Source: Pikeienuella litoralis (GTDB taxonomy: Bacteria; Pseudomonadota; Alphaproteobacteria; Rhodobacterales; Rhodobacteraceae). Taken from it: a stretch of 64,000 bases of DNA. Of the stretch, positions 37,476 to 45,936 are shown piece by piece. The DNA lies in NCBI RefSeq assembly GCF_037646705.1, contig NZ_JBBHER010000002.1:667777-731776 (forward strand). The letters run 5' to 3'. Positions within the stretch are counted from its first letter, which is position 1. Each line of letters opens with the position of its first letter. A program made the translations under genes and the position numbers. The notes below the pieces were generated by a model that saw only the letters and a list, made by a program, of their open reading frames with translations, made no database searches and was not told where the DNA came from.

Positions 37476-37508
37476 CGAAGGCCCCGGCGACGGGGCCTTC
37501 GTCGTTTT
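37476..37508 (+). terminator. Intrinsic terminator of pnp
   Basis: A 10-bp stem (37476-37485 with 37492-37501) and a 6-nt loop, followed by TCGTTTT. It lies 28 nt after the pnp stop. Confidence 0.8.
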
Positions 37509-37580
37509 CGGGCGCCGCCCGGCTTGAGGGGCGGGCCGCGCCGGGGCAGGGTGCGGGAATGAAAAGAAGGAGATCGGACC

Positions 37581-38351
37581 TTGGCTATGCTCGAAGGCAA
37601 GACCGCATGGATCACCGGCGGCGGTAGCGGGATCGGCGAAGCCGCCGCCAGGGCGCTGGCGGCGGCGGGCGCGCATGTCGTCGTCTCGGGGCGGCGCGCG
37701 GACGCGCTCGGCCGCGTCGTCGACGAGATCGCCGCCGCGGGGGGCGCGGCGGAGGCGGCCCCGCTCGATGTCGTGGACGCCGACGCGGCGCAGGCCGTGG
37801 TCGAGGCGATCGCCTCGGCGCGGGGCGGGGTGGATATCCTCGTCGCCAACGCCGGCCGGAACATACCGAACCGCGCCCTCGCCGCCGTCAGCGCGCGGGA
37901 TTTCGCGCAGGTCGTCGACCTCAACCTGAACGGCGTGATGAATTGCGTTCTCGCGGTGCTGCCGGGAATGCGCGCCGCCGGGGGCGGCACGTTGATCCTG
38001 ACCTCGTCCTGGGCCGGCCGGCACATCTCGCGGCTGACCGGGCCGGCGTACACCGCGTCGAAACATGCGGTCGTCGCTCTCTCTCACGCCATCAATATCG
38101 AGGAATGCGCGCACGGAATCAGATGCACCGCGCTGATGCCGGGCGAAGTGGCGACGCCGATCATGCGCGACCGTCCGACGCCGCCGAGCGAGGCGGACAT
38201 GGCGCGGATGCTGCAAGCGGAGGATCTCGGCGCGACGGTCCGGTTTATCGCGGAGGCGCCGGCGCATGTCTGTTTCAACGAGGTGATGATCAGCCCGACC
38301 TGGAACCGGTTCTTCGTCGGCTTCGACGAGGCGTCCGACGTGGAGACCTGA
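37581..38351 (+). CDS. Short-chain dehydrogenase/reductase
   Basis: 256 aa, classical SDR. The cofactor loop is TGGGSGIG (about residues 13-20), followed by VANAGRN. The catalytic Ser lies in LTSSWAG and Tyr/Lys in YTASKHA. An Arg cluster (SGRRAD) after the second beta strand favours NADP(H). TTG 37581 is chosen because AAGGAG is 8 nt upstream; ATG 37587 is the alternative. The substrate is unknown. The EamA transporter gene follows 72 bp later and could be co-transcribed. Confidence 0.85.
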   Translation: MAMLEGKTAWITGGGSGIGEAAARALAAAGAHVVVSGRRADALGRVVDEIAAAGGAAEAAPLDVVDADAAQAVVEAIASARGGVDILVANAGRNIPNRALAAVSARDFAQVVDLNLNGVMNCVLAVLPGMRAAGGGTLILTSSWAGRHISRLTGPAYTASKHAVVALSHAINIEECAHGIRCTALMPGEVATPIMRDRPTPPSEADMARMLQAEDLGATVRFIAEAPAHVCFNEVMISPTWNRFFVGFDEASDVET

Positions 38352-38366
38352 TCCGCAAAAGCGGAT
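38351..38366 (+). repeat. Small hairpin and imperfect direct repeat after the SDR gene
   Basis: ATCCGC, AAAA loop, GCGGAT, overlapping the last base of the SDR stop. The string ACCTGATCnGCAAAA occurs twice in tandem around it (from about 38346 and from about 38367). No T-tract. Confidence 0.35.
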
Positions 38367-38423
38367 ACCTGATCTGCAAAAAACGCCGTTGCCCATACTG
38401 GAGGAACGCTGCATAGGCGGCGC

Positions 38424-39362
38424 ATGGCTGCTTTGGAAAACAATAATATTCGCGGCGTCGTCTTCATGCTGGCGACGACCGTCATCTTCGCGCTTCAGGA
38501 CGGCCTTTCCAAGGCGCTGGCGGCGGAGCATTCGCCGATCTTCATCACCATGTGGCGTTATTGGGCCTTCGGCGGGGTCTGTCTGATCCTGCTCTGGCGG
38601 ACAGGGTTCCGGAACGGGATGAGAAGCGGGCAGCCGGCGCTGCAGATCTTTCGCGGGGTGACGCTGGCGCTCGAGATCTGCATCGCGATCCTGGCGTTCG
38701 ACATTCTCGGGCTGGCCCGGAGCCATGCGATCTTCGCCTTCGGGCCGCTGCTGGTCGTCGCGCTTTCAGGGCCTCTGCTCGGAGAAAAGATCGGCTGGCG
38801 CCGTTGGACCGCGATCGGAACCGGATTTCTCGGCATGTTGCTGATAATCCGGCCAGGCTCGGAGGCGATCAGCTACGAGATGGGCGTCGCGCTCGTGGGG
38901 ATGGTGATGTTCGCGCTCTACGGCATCGCGACGCGCCGCGTCGCGCGGACGGATGCGGCGATCACGAGCTTCTATTACACTGGCGTTTGCGGCGCTGTGG
39001 TGGTGACGCTGATCGGCCCATGGTTCTGGTCGTCGATGACGCCGATCGAGATCCTGATGATGGCGGCGCTCTGCTGCACGGGGATGATCGGTCATTACCT
39101 GCTGATCCGCGCGTTTGAAGCGGCCGAGGCCTCCGCGATCCAGCCTTTCGCGTATTTTCAGACCGTGTTCTCGTCGTTTATCGGCGTGACCGTCTTCAGT
39201 GAGGTCATCTCTCCCTGGACCATCGCCGGCGGCGCCATCGTCATCGGCGCGGGCGTGTTCGCCTTCTGGCGTGAGCATGTGCGGGCGAAGCAGCGCGCGG
39301 CGCGCGCTGCTGAAGACGACGCCCGCCAGCTCAGAGTTGCCGTTCGATCATCATCCTCTTGA
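38424..39362 (+). CDS. EamA/DMT-superfamily transporter
   Basis: 312 aa with about ten hydrophobic helices in two homologous EamA halves (LATTVIFALQDGLSK in the first; a second copy from about residue 150). The N-terminal half carries the membrane Arg/Trp pattern MWRYWAFGG often seen in Rhodobacterales DMT exporters. Probably exports a small metabolite or amine; the substrate is unknown. Its last 32 bp overlap the 3' end of the convergent sdhB gene. Confidence 0.85.
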   Translation: MAALENNNIRGVVFMLATTVIFALQDGLSKALAAEHSPIFITMWRYWAFGGVCLILLWRTGFRNGMRSGQPALQIFRGVTLALEICIAILAFDILGLARSHAIFAFGPLLVVALSGPLLGEKIGWRRWTAIGTGFLGMLLIIRPGSEAISYEMGVALVGMVMFALYGIATRRVARTDAAITSFYYTGVCGAVVVTLIGPWFWSSMTPIEILMMAALCCTGMIGHYLLIRAFEAAEASAIQPFAYFQTVFSSFIGVTVFSEVISPWTIAGGAIVIGAGVFAFWREHVRAKQRAARAAEDDARQLRVAVRSSSS

Positions 39363-40110
39363 TCTCGCCGATCGCCTTGGCGGGATTCAGCCCCTTCGGG
39401 CAGGTCTTGGTGCAGTTCATGATCGTGTGGCAACGGTAGAGGCGGAACGGATCCTCGAGGAAGTCGAGCCGTTCCGGGGTCGCTTCGTCGCGGCTGTCGC
39501 TCAGCCAGCGATAGGCGTGAAGCAGCGCCGCCGGGCCGAGATAACGGTCACCCTGCCACCAGTAGCTCGGGCAGGCCGTCGAGCAGCAGGCGCACATCAC
39601 GCATTCATAGAGCCCGTCCAGCTTCTTCCGGTCCTCGATCGACTGGCGCCATTCCTTTTCCGGGCGGTTCGTCTTCGTCTCCAGCCAGGGCTGGATCGCG
39701 GCGTGCTGCGCGTAGAAATGCGTGAGGTCGGGGATGAGATCCTTCACCACCTCCAGATGCGGCAGCGGATAGATCTTCACGTCGCCCTTGACCTCGTCGA
39801 GGCCGTAGATGCAGGCGAGGGTGTTGATCCCGTCGATATTCATCGCGCAGGACCCGCAGATCCCTTCCCGGCAGGAGCGGCGGAAGGAGAGGGTGGGATC
39901 GATCTCGCTCTTGATCTTGATCAGCGCGTCCAGAATCATCGGCCCGCAGGTGTCCATATCGACGAAATACGTGTCGATCCGCGGGAGGTCTCCGGATTCC
40001 TCGTTCCAGCGATAGATGCGGAATGTCCGGATATTGGTCGCGCCTTCCGGCTTCGGCCAGGTCTTGCCTTTGGTGATTTTCGAGTTTTTCGGTAGCGTGA
40101 ACTCGGCCAT
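39331..40110 (-). CDS. sdhB: Succinate dehydrogenase iron-sulfur subunit
   Basis: Carries electrons from the flavoprotein to quinone. 259 aa. The N-terminal plant-type ferredoxin domain has the 2Fe-2S ligands in SCREGICGSCAMN and CIYG; the C-terminal domain holds the 4Fe-4S and 3Fe-4S ligands in CVMCACCSTACPSYWW and CHTIMNCTKTCPKGLNP. All cysteines are present. Last gene of the sdhCDAB run, 135 bp after sdhA. Its end overlaps the convergent transporter gene. Confidence 0.97.
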   Translation of the reverse strand: MAEFTLPKNSKITKGKTWPKPEGATNIRTFRIYRWNEESGDLPRIDTYFVDMDTCGPMILDALIKIKSEIDPTLSFRRSCREGICGSCAMNIDGINTLACIYGLDEVKGDVKIYPLPHLEVVKDLIPDLTHFYAQHAAIQPWLETKTNRPEKEWRQSIEDRKKLDGLYECVMCACCSTACPSYWWQGDRYLGPAALLHAYRWLSDSRDEATPERLDFLEDPFRLYRCHTIMNCTKTCPKGLNPAKAIGEIKRMMIERQL

Positions 40111-40228
40111 GTCGTCCCGAACCTTTCAATGCGTTCGCGTCTGCCGGGGGCTATTCGTCCACGGCCTCGGCGTCTTCTCTTCCTCGCGCCGCGGCCTCAT
40201 CGGCGAACGGCGCGGGCCTTGTCGTTCC

Positions 40229-40245
40229 GCCCGGCTTGGCCGGGC
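40229..40245 (-). terminator. Hairpin after sdhA
   Basis: A perfect 7-bp inverted repeat (GCCCGGC, 3-nt loop, GCCGGGC) beginning right after the sdhA stop on the reverse strand. No U-tract, so more likely an RNA-stability or processing element inside the operon than a terminator. Confidence 0.4.
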
Positions 40246-42057
40246 CTAGTATACGCGCACCTTCGGCACGATCCTTTTCAGGTCAATGCCGCCTTCCGCC
40301 TCAGGGGTGAGCGGATCCACATGAACCGGGCGGTAGCTGAGGTTCACGTTTCCGGTCTCCGTGTCGACCGTGGCGAGCGTGTGCTTGCGCCAGTTCTCGT
40401 CGTCCCGGTCGGGGAAATCCTCGCGCGCGTGGGCGCCGCGGCTCTCCTTGCGCGCTTCGGCGCCGTAGATGGTCGCCATCGCGTTCGCCACGAGATTGGT
40501 TAGCTCCAGCGTCTCCATCAGGTCCGTGTTCCAGACCGTCGTCTGGTCGGTGACGTGCAGATCCTTGATCTCGCCATAGATCTCGCTCATCGCGGCGCAG
40601 CCTTCCTTCAAGGTCTCCTCGGTGCGGAAGACGGCGGCGTCCCGCTGCATGGCGCGTTGCATCTTGCCCCGGAGGTCGGCGGTTGGAACCGCGCCCTTCG
40701 CGTGGCGGATCCCGTCGAAACGATCCATCGCCTTTTCCACGGACGCCGTGTTGAGCGGGCGGTTCGGCTCGTTCGGATCCACGATCTCGCCGGCGCGGAT
40801 CGCGGCGGCGCGGCCGAAGACCACGAGGTCGATCAGCGAGTTGGAGCCGAGTCGATTGGCGCCGTGGACCGAGGCGCAGCCCGCCTCGCCGACCGCCATG
40901 AGCCCGGGCTGGATCCGGTCGGGATCGTCCGCGGTCGGGTTCAGAACCTCGCCGTGATAGTTCGTCGGGATGCCGCCCATGTTGTAATGCGCCGTCGGCA
41001 GAACCGGAATCGGCTCCTTGTTGACGTCCACCCCGGCGAAGATCCGCGCGCTCTCGGAAATGCCGGGAAGGCGCTCATGCAGCGTCTCGGGCGGCAGGTG
41101 GTTGAGATAGAGATGAAGATGGTCCTTGTTCGGGCCGACGCCCCGCCCTTCGCGAATTTCTATCGTCATGCAGCGGGAGACGACATCGCGGCTCGCGAGG
41201 TCCTTGGCGGAGGGCGCGTAGCGCTCCATGAACCGCTCGCCTTCCGAGTTGACCAGATAGCCGCCTTCGCCGCGCGCGCCCTCGGTGATGAGGCACCCGG
41301 CGCCGTAGATGCCGGTGGGGTGGAACTGCACGAACTCCATGTCCTGGAGGGGGAGTCCCTGCCGCGCGGCCATGCCGCCGCCGTCGCCGGTGCAGGTGTG
41401 CGCGCTGGTGGCGGAGAAATAAGTGCGCCCGTAGCCGCCCGTCGCCAGCACCACCATCTTCGCGTTGAAGCGGTGGAACGTTCCGTCGTCCAGCTTCCAG
41501 GCGACGACGCCCTGGCAGACGCCGTCCTCGGTCATGATCAGGTCGATCGCGAAATATTCGATGTAGAATTCCGCGTTGTTCTTCAGGCTCTGGCCATACA
41601 GCGTGTGAAGGATGGCGTGGCCGGTCCGGTCGGCGGCGGCGCAGGTGCGCTGCACCGGCGGCCCGTCGCCGAATTCGGTCATGTGGCCGCCGAAGGGGCG
41701 CTGGTAGATCCGCCCGTCCTCGGTGCGCGAGAAGGGCACGCCGTAATGCTCGAGCTCGTAGACCGCCTTCGGCGCGTGACGCACGAGATACTCCATGGCG
41801 TCGGTGTCGCCCAGCCAGTCGGAGCCCTTGATCGTGTCGTACATGTGCCACTGCCAATGGTCCGGCCCCATGTTCGACAGCGAGGCGGCGATGCCGCCCT
41901 GCGCCGCGACGGTGTGCGAGCGTGTCGGGAAGACCTTGGTGACGCAGGCGGTTTTCAGCCCCTGTTCGGCCATGCCGAGCGTCGCCCGAAGCCCGGCGCC
42001 GCCGGCGCCGACGACGACGACGTCATATTCGTGATCGATGAATTCGTAAGCGGCCAT
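40246..42057 (-). CDS. sdhA: Succinate dehydrogenase flavoprotein subunit
   Basis: Oxidises succinate to fumarate with covalent FAD. 603 aa. The dinucleotide loop VVGAGGAGLRA is near residue 16; SHTVAAQGG carries the FAD-linked His; HPTGIYGAG and the catalytic Arg region (NHLPPETLHERLPG) follow; GANRLGSNSLIDLVVFGR is the conserved capping segment. Full length. Subunit order C-D-A-B is normal. Confidence 0.97.
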   Translation of the reverse strand: MAAYEFIDHEYDVVVVGAGGAGLRATLGMAEQGLKTACVTKVFPTRSHTVAAQGGIAASLSNMGPDHWQWHMYDTIKGSDWLGDTDAMEYLVRHAPKAVYELEHYGVPFSRTEDGRIYQRPFGGHMTEFGDGPPVQRTCAAADRTGHAILHTLYGQSLKNNAEFYIEYFAIDLIMTEDGVCQGVVAWKLDDGTFHRFNAKMVVLATGGYGRTYFSATSAHTCTGDGGGMAARQGLPLQDMEFVQFHPTGIYGAGCLITEGARGEGGYLVNSEGERFMERYAPSAKDLASRDVVSRCMTIEIREGRGVGPNKDHLHLYLNHLPPETLHERLPGISESARIFAGVDVNKEPIPVLPTAHYNMGGIPTNYHGEVLNPTADDPDRIQPGLMAVGEAGCASVHGANRLGSNSLIDLVVFGRAAAIRAGEIVDPNEPNRPLNTASVEKAMDRFDGIRHAKGAVPTADLRGKMQRAMQRDAAVFRTEETLKEGCAAMSEIYGEIKDLHVTDQTTVWNTDLMETLELTNLVANAMATIYGAEARKESRGAHAREDFPDRDDENWRKHTLATVDTETGNVNLSYRPVHVDPLTPEAEGGIDLKRIVPKVRVY

Positions 42058-42109
42058 GGTCCAGATCCCTCAATTCACCCGCCGGCCCGCATGCGGGCCC
42101 GGCGGATCG

Positions 42110-42487
42110 TCAGCCTGCGAAAGCGATTTTCGCGACAGCGAAAAGCCCGGCGAAGCCGAGAAACATGCACAGAAGCGTATTCGCGATGAGCACGGCGTTG
42201 CGCTGCCAGCCATGCATGTAATCCTCGGCCACGACCTGCACGCCGAGCCGGAGATGCGTGGTGGCGACGATGATGAAAAGCCCCGCGATGATCGCGTGAT
42301 AAGGCTGGGAGTAGAGCGCGATCATCGCGTCGTGTCCGCGGCCGAGCGCGCCGACGAACGGAAAGACGAACAGCAGCCCCAGCGGGATGAGCGCGACGGC
42401 GGTTATGCGCTGCGTCCACCAATGCCCGGTCCCGTCCTTGGCGGAGCCGAGGCCGGTGGCGCGCTTGCGGTCTGTCAGATAGCTCAT
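42110..42487 (-). CDS. sdhD: Succinate dehydrogenase membrane anchor subunit
   Basis: 125 aa with three membrane helices (about 28-48, 62-82, 98-120). TTHLRLGVQVVAEDYMH carries the His likely to bind haem b and the Asp-Tyr of the quinone site. Starts 7 nt after the sdhC stop. Confidence 0.9.
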   Translation of the reverse strand: MSYLTDRKRATGLGSAKDGTGHWWTQRITAVALIPLGLLFVFPFVGALGRGHDAMIALYSQPYHAIIAGLFIIVATTHLRLGVQVVAEDYMHGWQRNAVLIANTLLCMFLGFAGLFAVAKIAFAG

Positions 42488-42494
42488 GGCGCCC

Positions 42495-42881
42495 TCACAT
42501 CGCGACGAAAAGAATGATCAGGGTCAGCACGCCGGCGCCGATCAGAGCGATGACGCCGGTGACGGCCATCTCGCGCAGTTCGAAGCCGTTGCCGATATCC
42601 CACCAGAGATGCCTGATCCCGTTCATCAGATGGTAGGAGAATGTGGCGGCGGAGGCGACCATGATCAGAATGCCGAGCCAGCTCGTCAGAAAGCCTTCCG
42701 CGCAGGCGAAATAGTCGGGTCCCGCCGCGGCGGCGAGAAACCACCAGACGATCAGCGTGACCGTGAGCGCCATGAAGCAGCCCGTCGCGCGGTGAAAGAT
42801 GGACATGACCGAAGAGATCTGGGGTCGATATATCGTAAGATGCGGTGAAAGTGGGCGTTTGCCCCCGGTTGTGCTCGCCAT
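42495..42881 (-). CDS. sdhC: Succinate dehydrogenase cytochrome b556 subunit
   Basis: 128 aa from ATG 42881, which has GGGGGAG just upstream; a longer frame upstream is unconserved and crosses the regulatory repeat. PLSPHLTIYRPQISSVMSIFHRATG is the family signature near the N-terminus, with the quinone-site Ser/Arg, and SYHLMNGIRHLWWD supplies the haem His. Three membrane helices. First gene of sdhCDAB. Confidence 0.93.
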   Translation of the reverse strand: MASTTGGKRPLSPHLTIYRPQISSVMSIFHRATGCFMALTVTLIVWWFLAAAAGPDYFACAEGFLTSWLGILIMVASAATFSYHLMNGIRHLWWDIGNGFELREMAVTGVIALIGAGVLTLIILFVAM

Positions 42882-43044
42882 GTCGGCTCCCCCTAGATTC
42901 CGCCGCGGCTCGCGCGCCGGGCCCCGCCAGAGATGTGGCTGCCCGGACATTACGAGACAATCGCGGCCAGCGCAAAGGCGGCATCCCGGTTTTTTGATCA
43001 ATTTGATCAAACAGGGCGCGCCGCCGGTGATCCTTGTTCCCGGC
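42882..43044 (-). promoter_or_regulatory. sdh promoter region with tandem TTTGATCAA element
   Basis: 163 bp between mch and sdhC. TTTGATCAA occurs twice with no gap (42993-43001 and 43002-43010); each copy holds the palindrome TTGATCAA. Likely a regulator-binding site for sdh transcription. It does not fit the FNR/FnrL consensus (TTGAT, 4-nt spacer, ATCAA), since the spacing here is 7. Confidence 0.5.
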
Positions 43045-44097
43045 TTACGTCGGGCAGAACGTCCAGTAGTCCAGATTCAGCAGAACTCCGGGCGCGTAGG
43101 CCCCGTCTTCGGTCCGCAGCGTCATGTCCGGATCCCGCCCCTTGACGGCGACGAGGCGGAGGCGAAGCGCGCCGACGCCGGGCGCGTCGATCTCTGCTTT
43201 TTCAAGCACTTCCGACCATGCGTAGATGGTGTCGCCCGCGTGCGCGGGGGCGGCGTGGGCGCCGGCGTTGATCGCCGCGATCGGCTGCGCGTTGGCCAGG
43301 CCGTTGAACGAGAGCGCGCGCGCGAGGCTGATGATATGGCCGCCATAGATCAGCCGCGGCGCGCCGTCGCGGGCCTCGGCGTTGAAGTGCACTTTCGCCG
43401 TGTTCTGCCAGAGCCGAGTCGCCATCATGTGCTCGGCCTCCTCCAGCGTCGCGCCGTCGACATGATCGATCTTCTCGCCGACGGCGTAGTCGCGCCAGCG
43501 ATGCGGCTCGCCGGCCGCCCTGAAATCGTAGCGGGTGAAATCCAGCCCCGGCGGAACGATCAGATCGGCCGGCGCCACGGCCTCCGCCAGTTTCGGAATC
43601 ACCGTCGCGGGCGCGTCGGCCTCGAGCCGGTTCTTTCTCACCATCACCCAGCGCGCCCAGTCGATCACGATCTCGTCGCGTTGATTCCGCGCGGTCGAGC
43701 GGACCCAGACGACGCCGGTCTTCCCGTTGGAGTTCTGCTTCAGCCCGATCACCTCCGAGCGCGCGGAGATGGTGTCGCCGGGGCGCACGGGCCGGTGAAA
43801 CCGGCATTCCGCGTAGCCGAGATTCGCGACGGCGTTCAGCGAGATGTCCGGCACGGTCTTGCCGAAGGCGATGTGAAAGCCGATCAGCTCCTCGACCGGC
43901 GCGGGCGCGAGGCCGGCGGCGGCGGCGAACGCGGCCGAGGACGACAGCGCGAAGCGCGTGGGATAGAGCGCGCCGTAGAGCGCCCGATCCCCTTCGGTCA
44001 CGGTGCGCGGCGTCGCGTGGTCGATGACCTGCCCGACGCGGAAATCTTCGAAGAAGTTTCCGGGATTGGTCTTGTTCGCCGGGTTGGTCCTGCTCAC
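43045..44097 (-). CDS. mch: Mesaconyl-CoA hydratase (beta-methylmalyl-CoA dehydratase)
   Basis: Hydrates mesaconyl-C1-CoA to beta-methylmalyl-CoA in the ethylmalonyl-CoA pathway of acetate assimilation. About 350 aa, two MaoC-like hot-dog domains. KTNPGNFFEDFRVGQ at the N-terminus, FGKTVPDISLNAVANLGYA, and VGEKIDHVDGATLEEAEHM with YGGHIISLARALSFNGLANA closely match characterised Rhodobacter Mch. GTG 44097 is chosen, with GAGG upstream. The mcl2 gene three loci upstream supports the pathway. It could be mistaken for a generic MaoC dehydratase, but length and motifs argue against that. Confidence 0.9.
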   Translation of the reverse strand: MSRTNPANKTNPGNFFEDFRVGQVIDHATPRTVTEGDRALYGALYPTRFALSSSAAFAAAAGLAPAPVEELIGFHIAFGKTVPDISLNAVANLGYAECRFHRPVRPGDTISARSEVIGLKQNSNGKTGVVWVRSTARNQRDEIVIDWARWVMVRKNRLEADAPATVIPKLAEAVAPADLIVPPGLDFTRYDFRAAGEPHRWRDYAVGEKIDHVDGATLEEAEHMMATRLWQNTAKVHFNAEARDGAPRLIYGGHIISLARALSFNGLANAQPIAAINAGAHAAPAHAGDTIYAWSEVLEKAEIDAPGVGALRLRLVAVKGRDPDMTLRTEDGAYAPGVLLNLDYWTFCPT

Positions 44098-44155
44098 CGC
44101 GCGCCTCTTTGTTGCGGGCGCGAACTTACTCCCCACGCCGCCGGACGCAAGCCGT

Positions 44156-44359
44156 TCAGAGCGCGCCGAGCTTCTTTTCCGGATCGTAGGCGCCGTCCAC
44201 CTCCTTCACCACGGCCTGACCGCAGCGCATGACGCCGCGCGCGGCGTCGAAGCCGTAGACGGGCGGGCCCTGCAGCGACCAGCCGGCGGCCAGCGCGGCG
44301 GTCACCTTGTGGCAGAACGCGGATGTGTCGTCTTCGGTCAGCAAGCGGTAGGCGAGCAT
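44156..44359 (-). CDS. DUF1737 family small protein
   Basis: 67 aa from ATG 44359, 4 nt after the NnrU-like gene stop. LAYRLLTEDDTSAFCHKV, then GWSLQGPPVYGFDA and GQAVVKEVDGAY, match the DUF1737 pattern. No known function. Small and co-directional with mch and mcl2, so probably in the same transcript. Confidence 0.75.
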   Translation of the reverse strand: MLAYRLLTEDDTSAFCHKVTAALAAGWSLQGPPVYGFDAARGVMRCGQAVVKEVDGAYDPEKKLGAL

Positions 44360-44363
44360 GGTT

Positions 44364-44930
44364 TCACACCGGGAAAGGATTGACGCCGAGCAGCCATCCA
44401 TGCGTGAAGACAATGACGCTGTAAATGGCGACCGTGATGAAGATCAGCTTGATCTCGGCCCCGAGCCCGCCCGCTTCCGGCGGCGTCCAGGCGCCGTCGC
44501 GCCGGTTGATCATCCACATCATCCCCGCCGCCCAGAGGCCCATGCCGCCGAAGAGGAGAATCGAGGCCTGGTCGCCATTGGCCAGAAGATGCGCCGCGGA
44601 CCAGACAAGGACTCCGGTGAGCATCGGGTGCCGCAGCTTCGTCGCGAGCCGGCCCTTCATCCCGCCGACGCCGACAAGATAGACCGCGAAGAGCATCAGG
44701 AGGTTGTTGACATGAACGCCCCAGATGGGCGGCTGGTAGACGGGAGTGAAGTCCGCGCTGCGATATCCCCAGACCATCAGCGCGAGCGAAAGCGCGACGA
44801 CGGCCGAGAACGCGCCGCGGTAGGGGCGCCGCCCGGCCATGGCGATCGCCTTCGCGCGGGCCTCGGGCGCCGCCGAGGGCAGGAAATGGGCGGCGGACCA
44901 AAGCGCGACGCCGCAAGCCAGGATCACCAT
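44364..44930 (-). CDS. NnrU-family membrane protein
   Basis: 188 aa with five hydrophobic helices. AAHFLPS near the start, the VHVNNLLMLFAVYLVG segment and LRHPMLTGVLVWSAAHLLANGD are the NnrU/isoprenylcysteine-methyltransferase-like signature. NnrU was named from nitric-oxide reductase regulons in Rhodobacter; related proteins (isoprenoid-linked, for example zeta-carotene isomerase) bind haem, but the function here is unknown. Lies between mcl2 and the DUF1737 gene. Confidence 0.8.
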   Translation of the reverse strand: MVILACGVALWSAAHFLPSAAPEARAKAIAMAGRRPYRGAFSAVVALSLALMVWGYRSADFTPVYQPPIWGVHVNNLLMLFAVYLVGVGGMKGRLATKLRHPMLTGVLVWSAAHLLANGDQASILLFGGMGLWAAGMMWMINRRDGAWTPPEAGGLGAEIKLIFITVAIYSVIVFTHGWLLGVNPFPV

Positions 44931-44966
44931 GCGTCACTCCCGTTGAAAACATAAGGACTCACGGCG

Positions 44967-45845
44967 TCAGCCGGACTGGCTTTCCAGATTCCGGATCGCC
45001 TCGGCCTCCGCGAGCAGGCGTTTCGCAGTCTCCACATGCAGGTTCTCGACGATGCGGCCGTTGACGACGGCGACGCCTCCGCCCTCGGCCACGACCGCTT
45101 CATGGGCCGCAAGCTGCGCCTCCGCTTCGGCCAGCGCCTCCGCCGACGGGCCGAAGATCTCGTTGGCGATGGCGATCTGGCCCGGATGGATCAGCGTCTT
45201 GCCATCGAACCCCAGCGCGCGGCCGTCTTCGCATTCGGCGCGCAGGAGCGCGTCGTCGCGAAAGGCGTTGCAGACCCCGTCGAGCGCGACGAGCCCCTCC
45301 GCCCGCGCCGCGAGCAGGCAAAGCCCGAGCGAGACCGCGACCGGCGCGCGGCCGGGCGCGTGGCTGGCGCGCAGCTCCTTCACGAGGTCGTTCGTTCCCA
45401 TCACGAATCCGGCGAGGCGCGGATGCGCCCCGGCGATCGCGGCGGCGTTCAGCACGCCCTTCGGCGTCTCCATCATCGCCCAGATCGCGGTGCGGGCCGG
45501 GGCCGCGCCCATTCCGGCGGCGACGGCCTCGATCATCTCCGGGCTCTCGACCTTCGGGATCAGGATCGCATCCGGCCCCGCTTTCGCCGCCGCCGCGAGG
45601 TCGGCCGCGCCCCATGGCGTGTCCAGCCCGTTGATCCGGACGATCAGCTCCCGCGCGCCGTAGCCGCCCGCGGCCAGCGCCTCGACCACGAGCGCGCGCG
45701 CGTTCTCCTTCTCGTCCGGCGTCACCGCGTCCTCGAGATCGAGGATCAGCGCATCCGCCGGCAGCGTGCGCGCTTTTTCTAGCGCCCGGGCGCGGCTGCC
45801 CGGCATGTAGAGGACGGAGCGGCGGGGGCGTGGCGTGGCGGGCAA
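44967..45845 (-). CDS. mcl2: (3S)-malyl-CoA thioesterase (CoA ester lyase family)
   Basis: Hydrolyses (3S)-malyl-CoA to malate and CoA, completing an apparent malate synthase activity in the ethylmalonyl-CoA pathway. About 292 aa. TTG 45845 is taken as start because AGGGAG is 6 nt upstream; longer starts (45884, 45908) add unconserved residues. CitE-like TIM barrel: SVLYMPGS (10-17), LDLEDAV, RINGLDT, IPKVES, MMETPKG, FDGKTLIHPGQI, and the closing VVNGRIVENLH. It matches Rhodobacter Mcl2 better than the lyase Mcl1, but the split is by sequence memory only. Confidence 0.82.
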   Translation of the reverse strand: MPATPRPRRSVLYMPGSRARALEKARTLPADALILDLEDAVTPDEKENARALVVEALAAGGYGARELIVRINGLDTPWGAADLAAAAKAGPDAILIPKVESPEMIEAVAAGMGAAPARTAIWAMMETPKGVLNAAAIAGAHPRLAGFVMGTNDLVKELRASHAPGRAPVAVSLGLCLLAARAEGLVALDGVCNAFRDDALLRAECEDGRALGFDGKTLIHPGQIAIANEIFGPSAEALAEAEAQLAAHEAVVAEGGGVAVVNGRIVENLHVETAKRLLAEAEAIRNLESQSG

Positions 45846-45936
45846 GGCGGTCTCCCTAACGGCGTCTGGCGAGGCGCACCGCATAGACGGAAACGGCGCG
45901 GCGCGCAATTTCCGCCGGCCGCGCCGGCGGCCCCGC

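Noticed and set aside
42993..43010. An FNR/FnrL box upstream of sdhC
   Set aside because: The half-sites TTGAT and ATCAA are 7 nt apart rather than 4; the direct-repeat description fits better.
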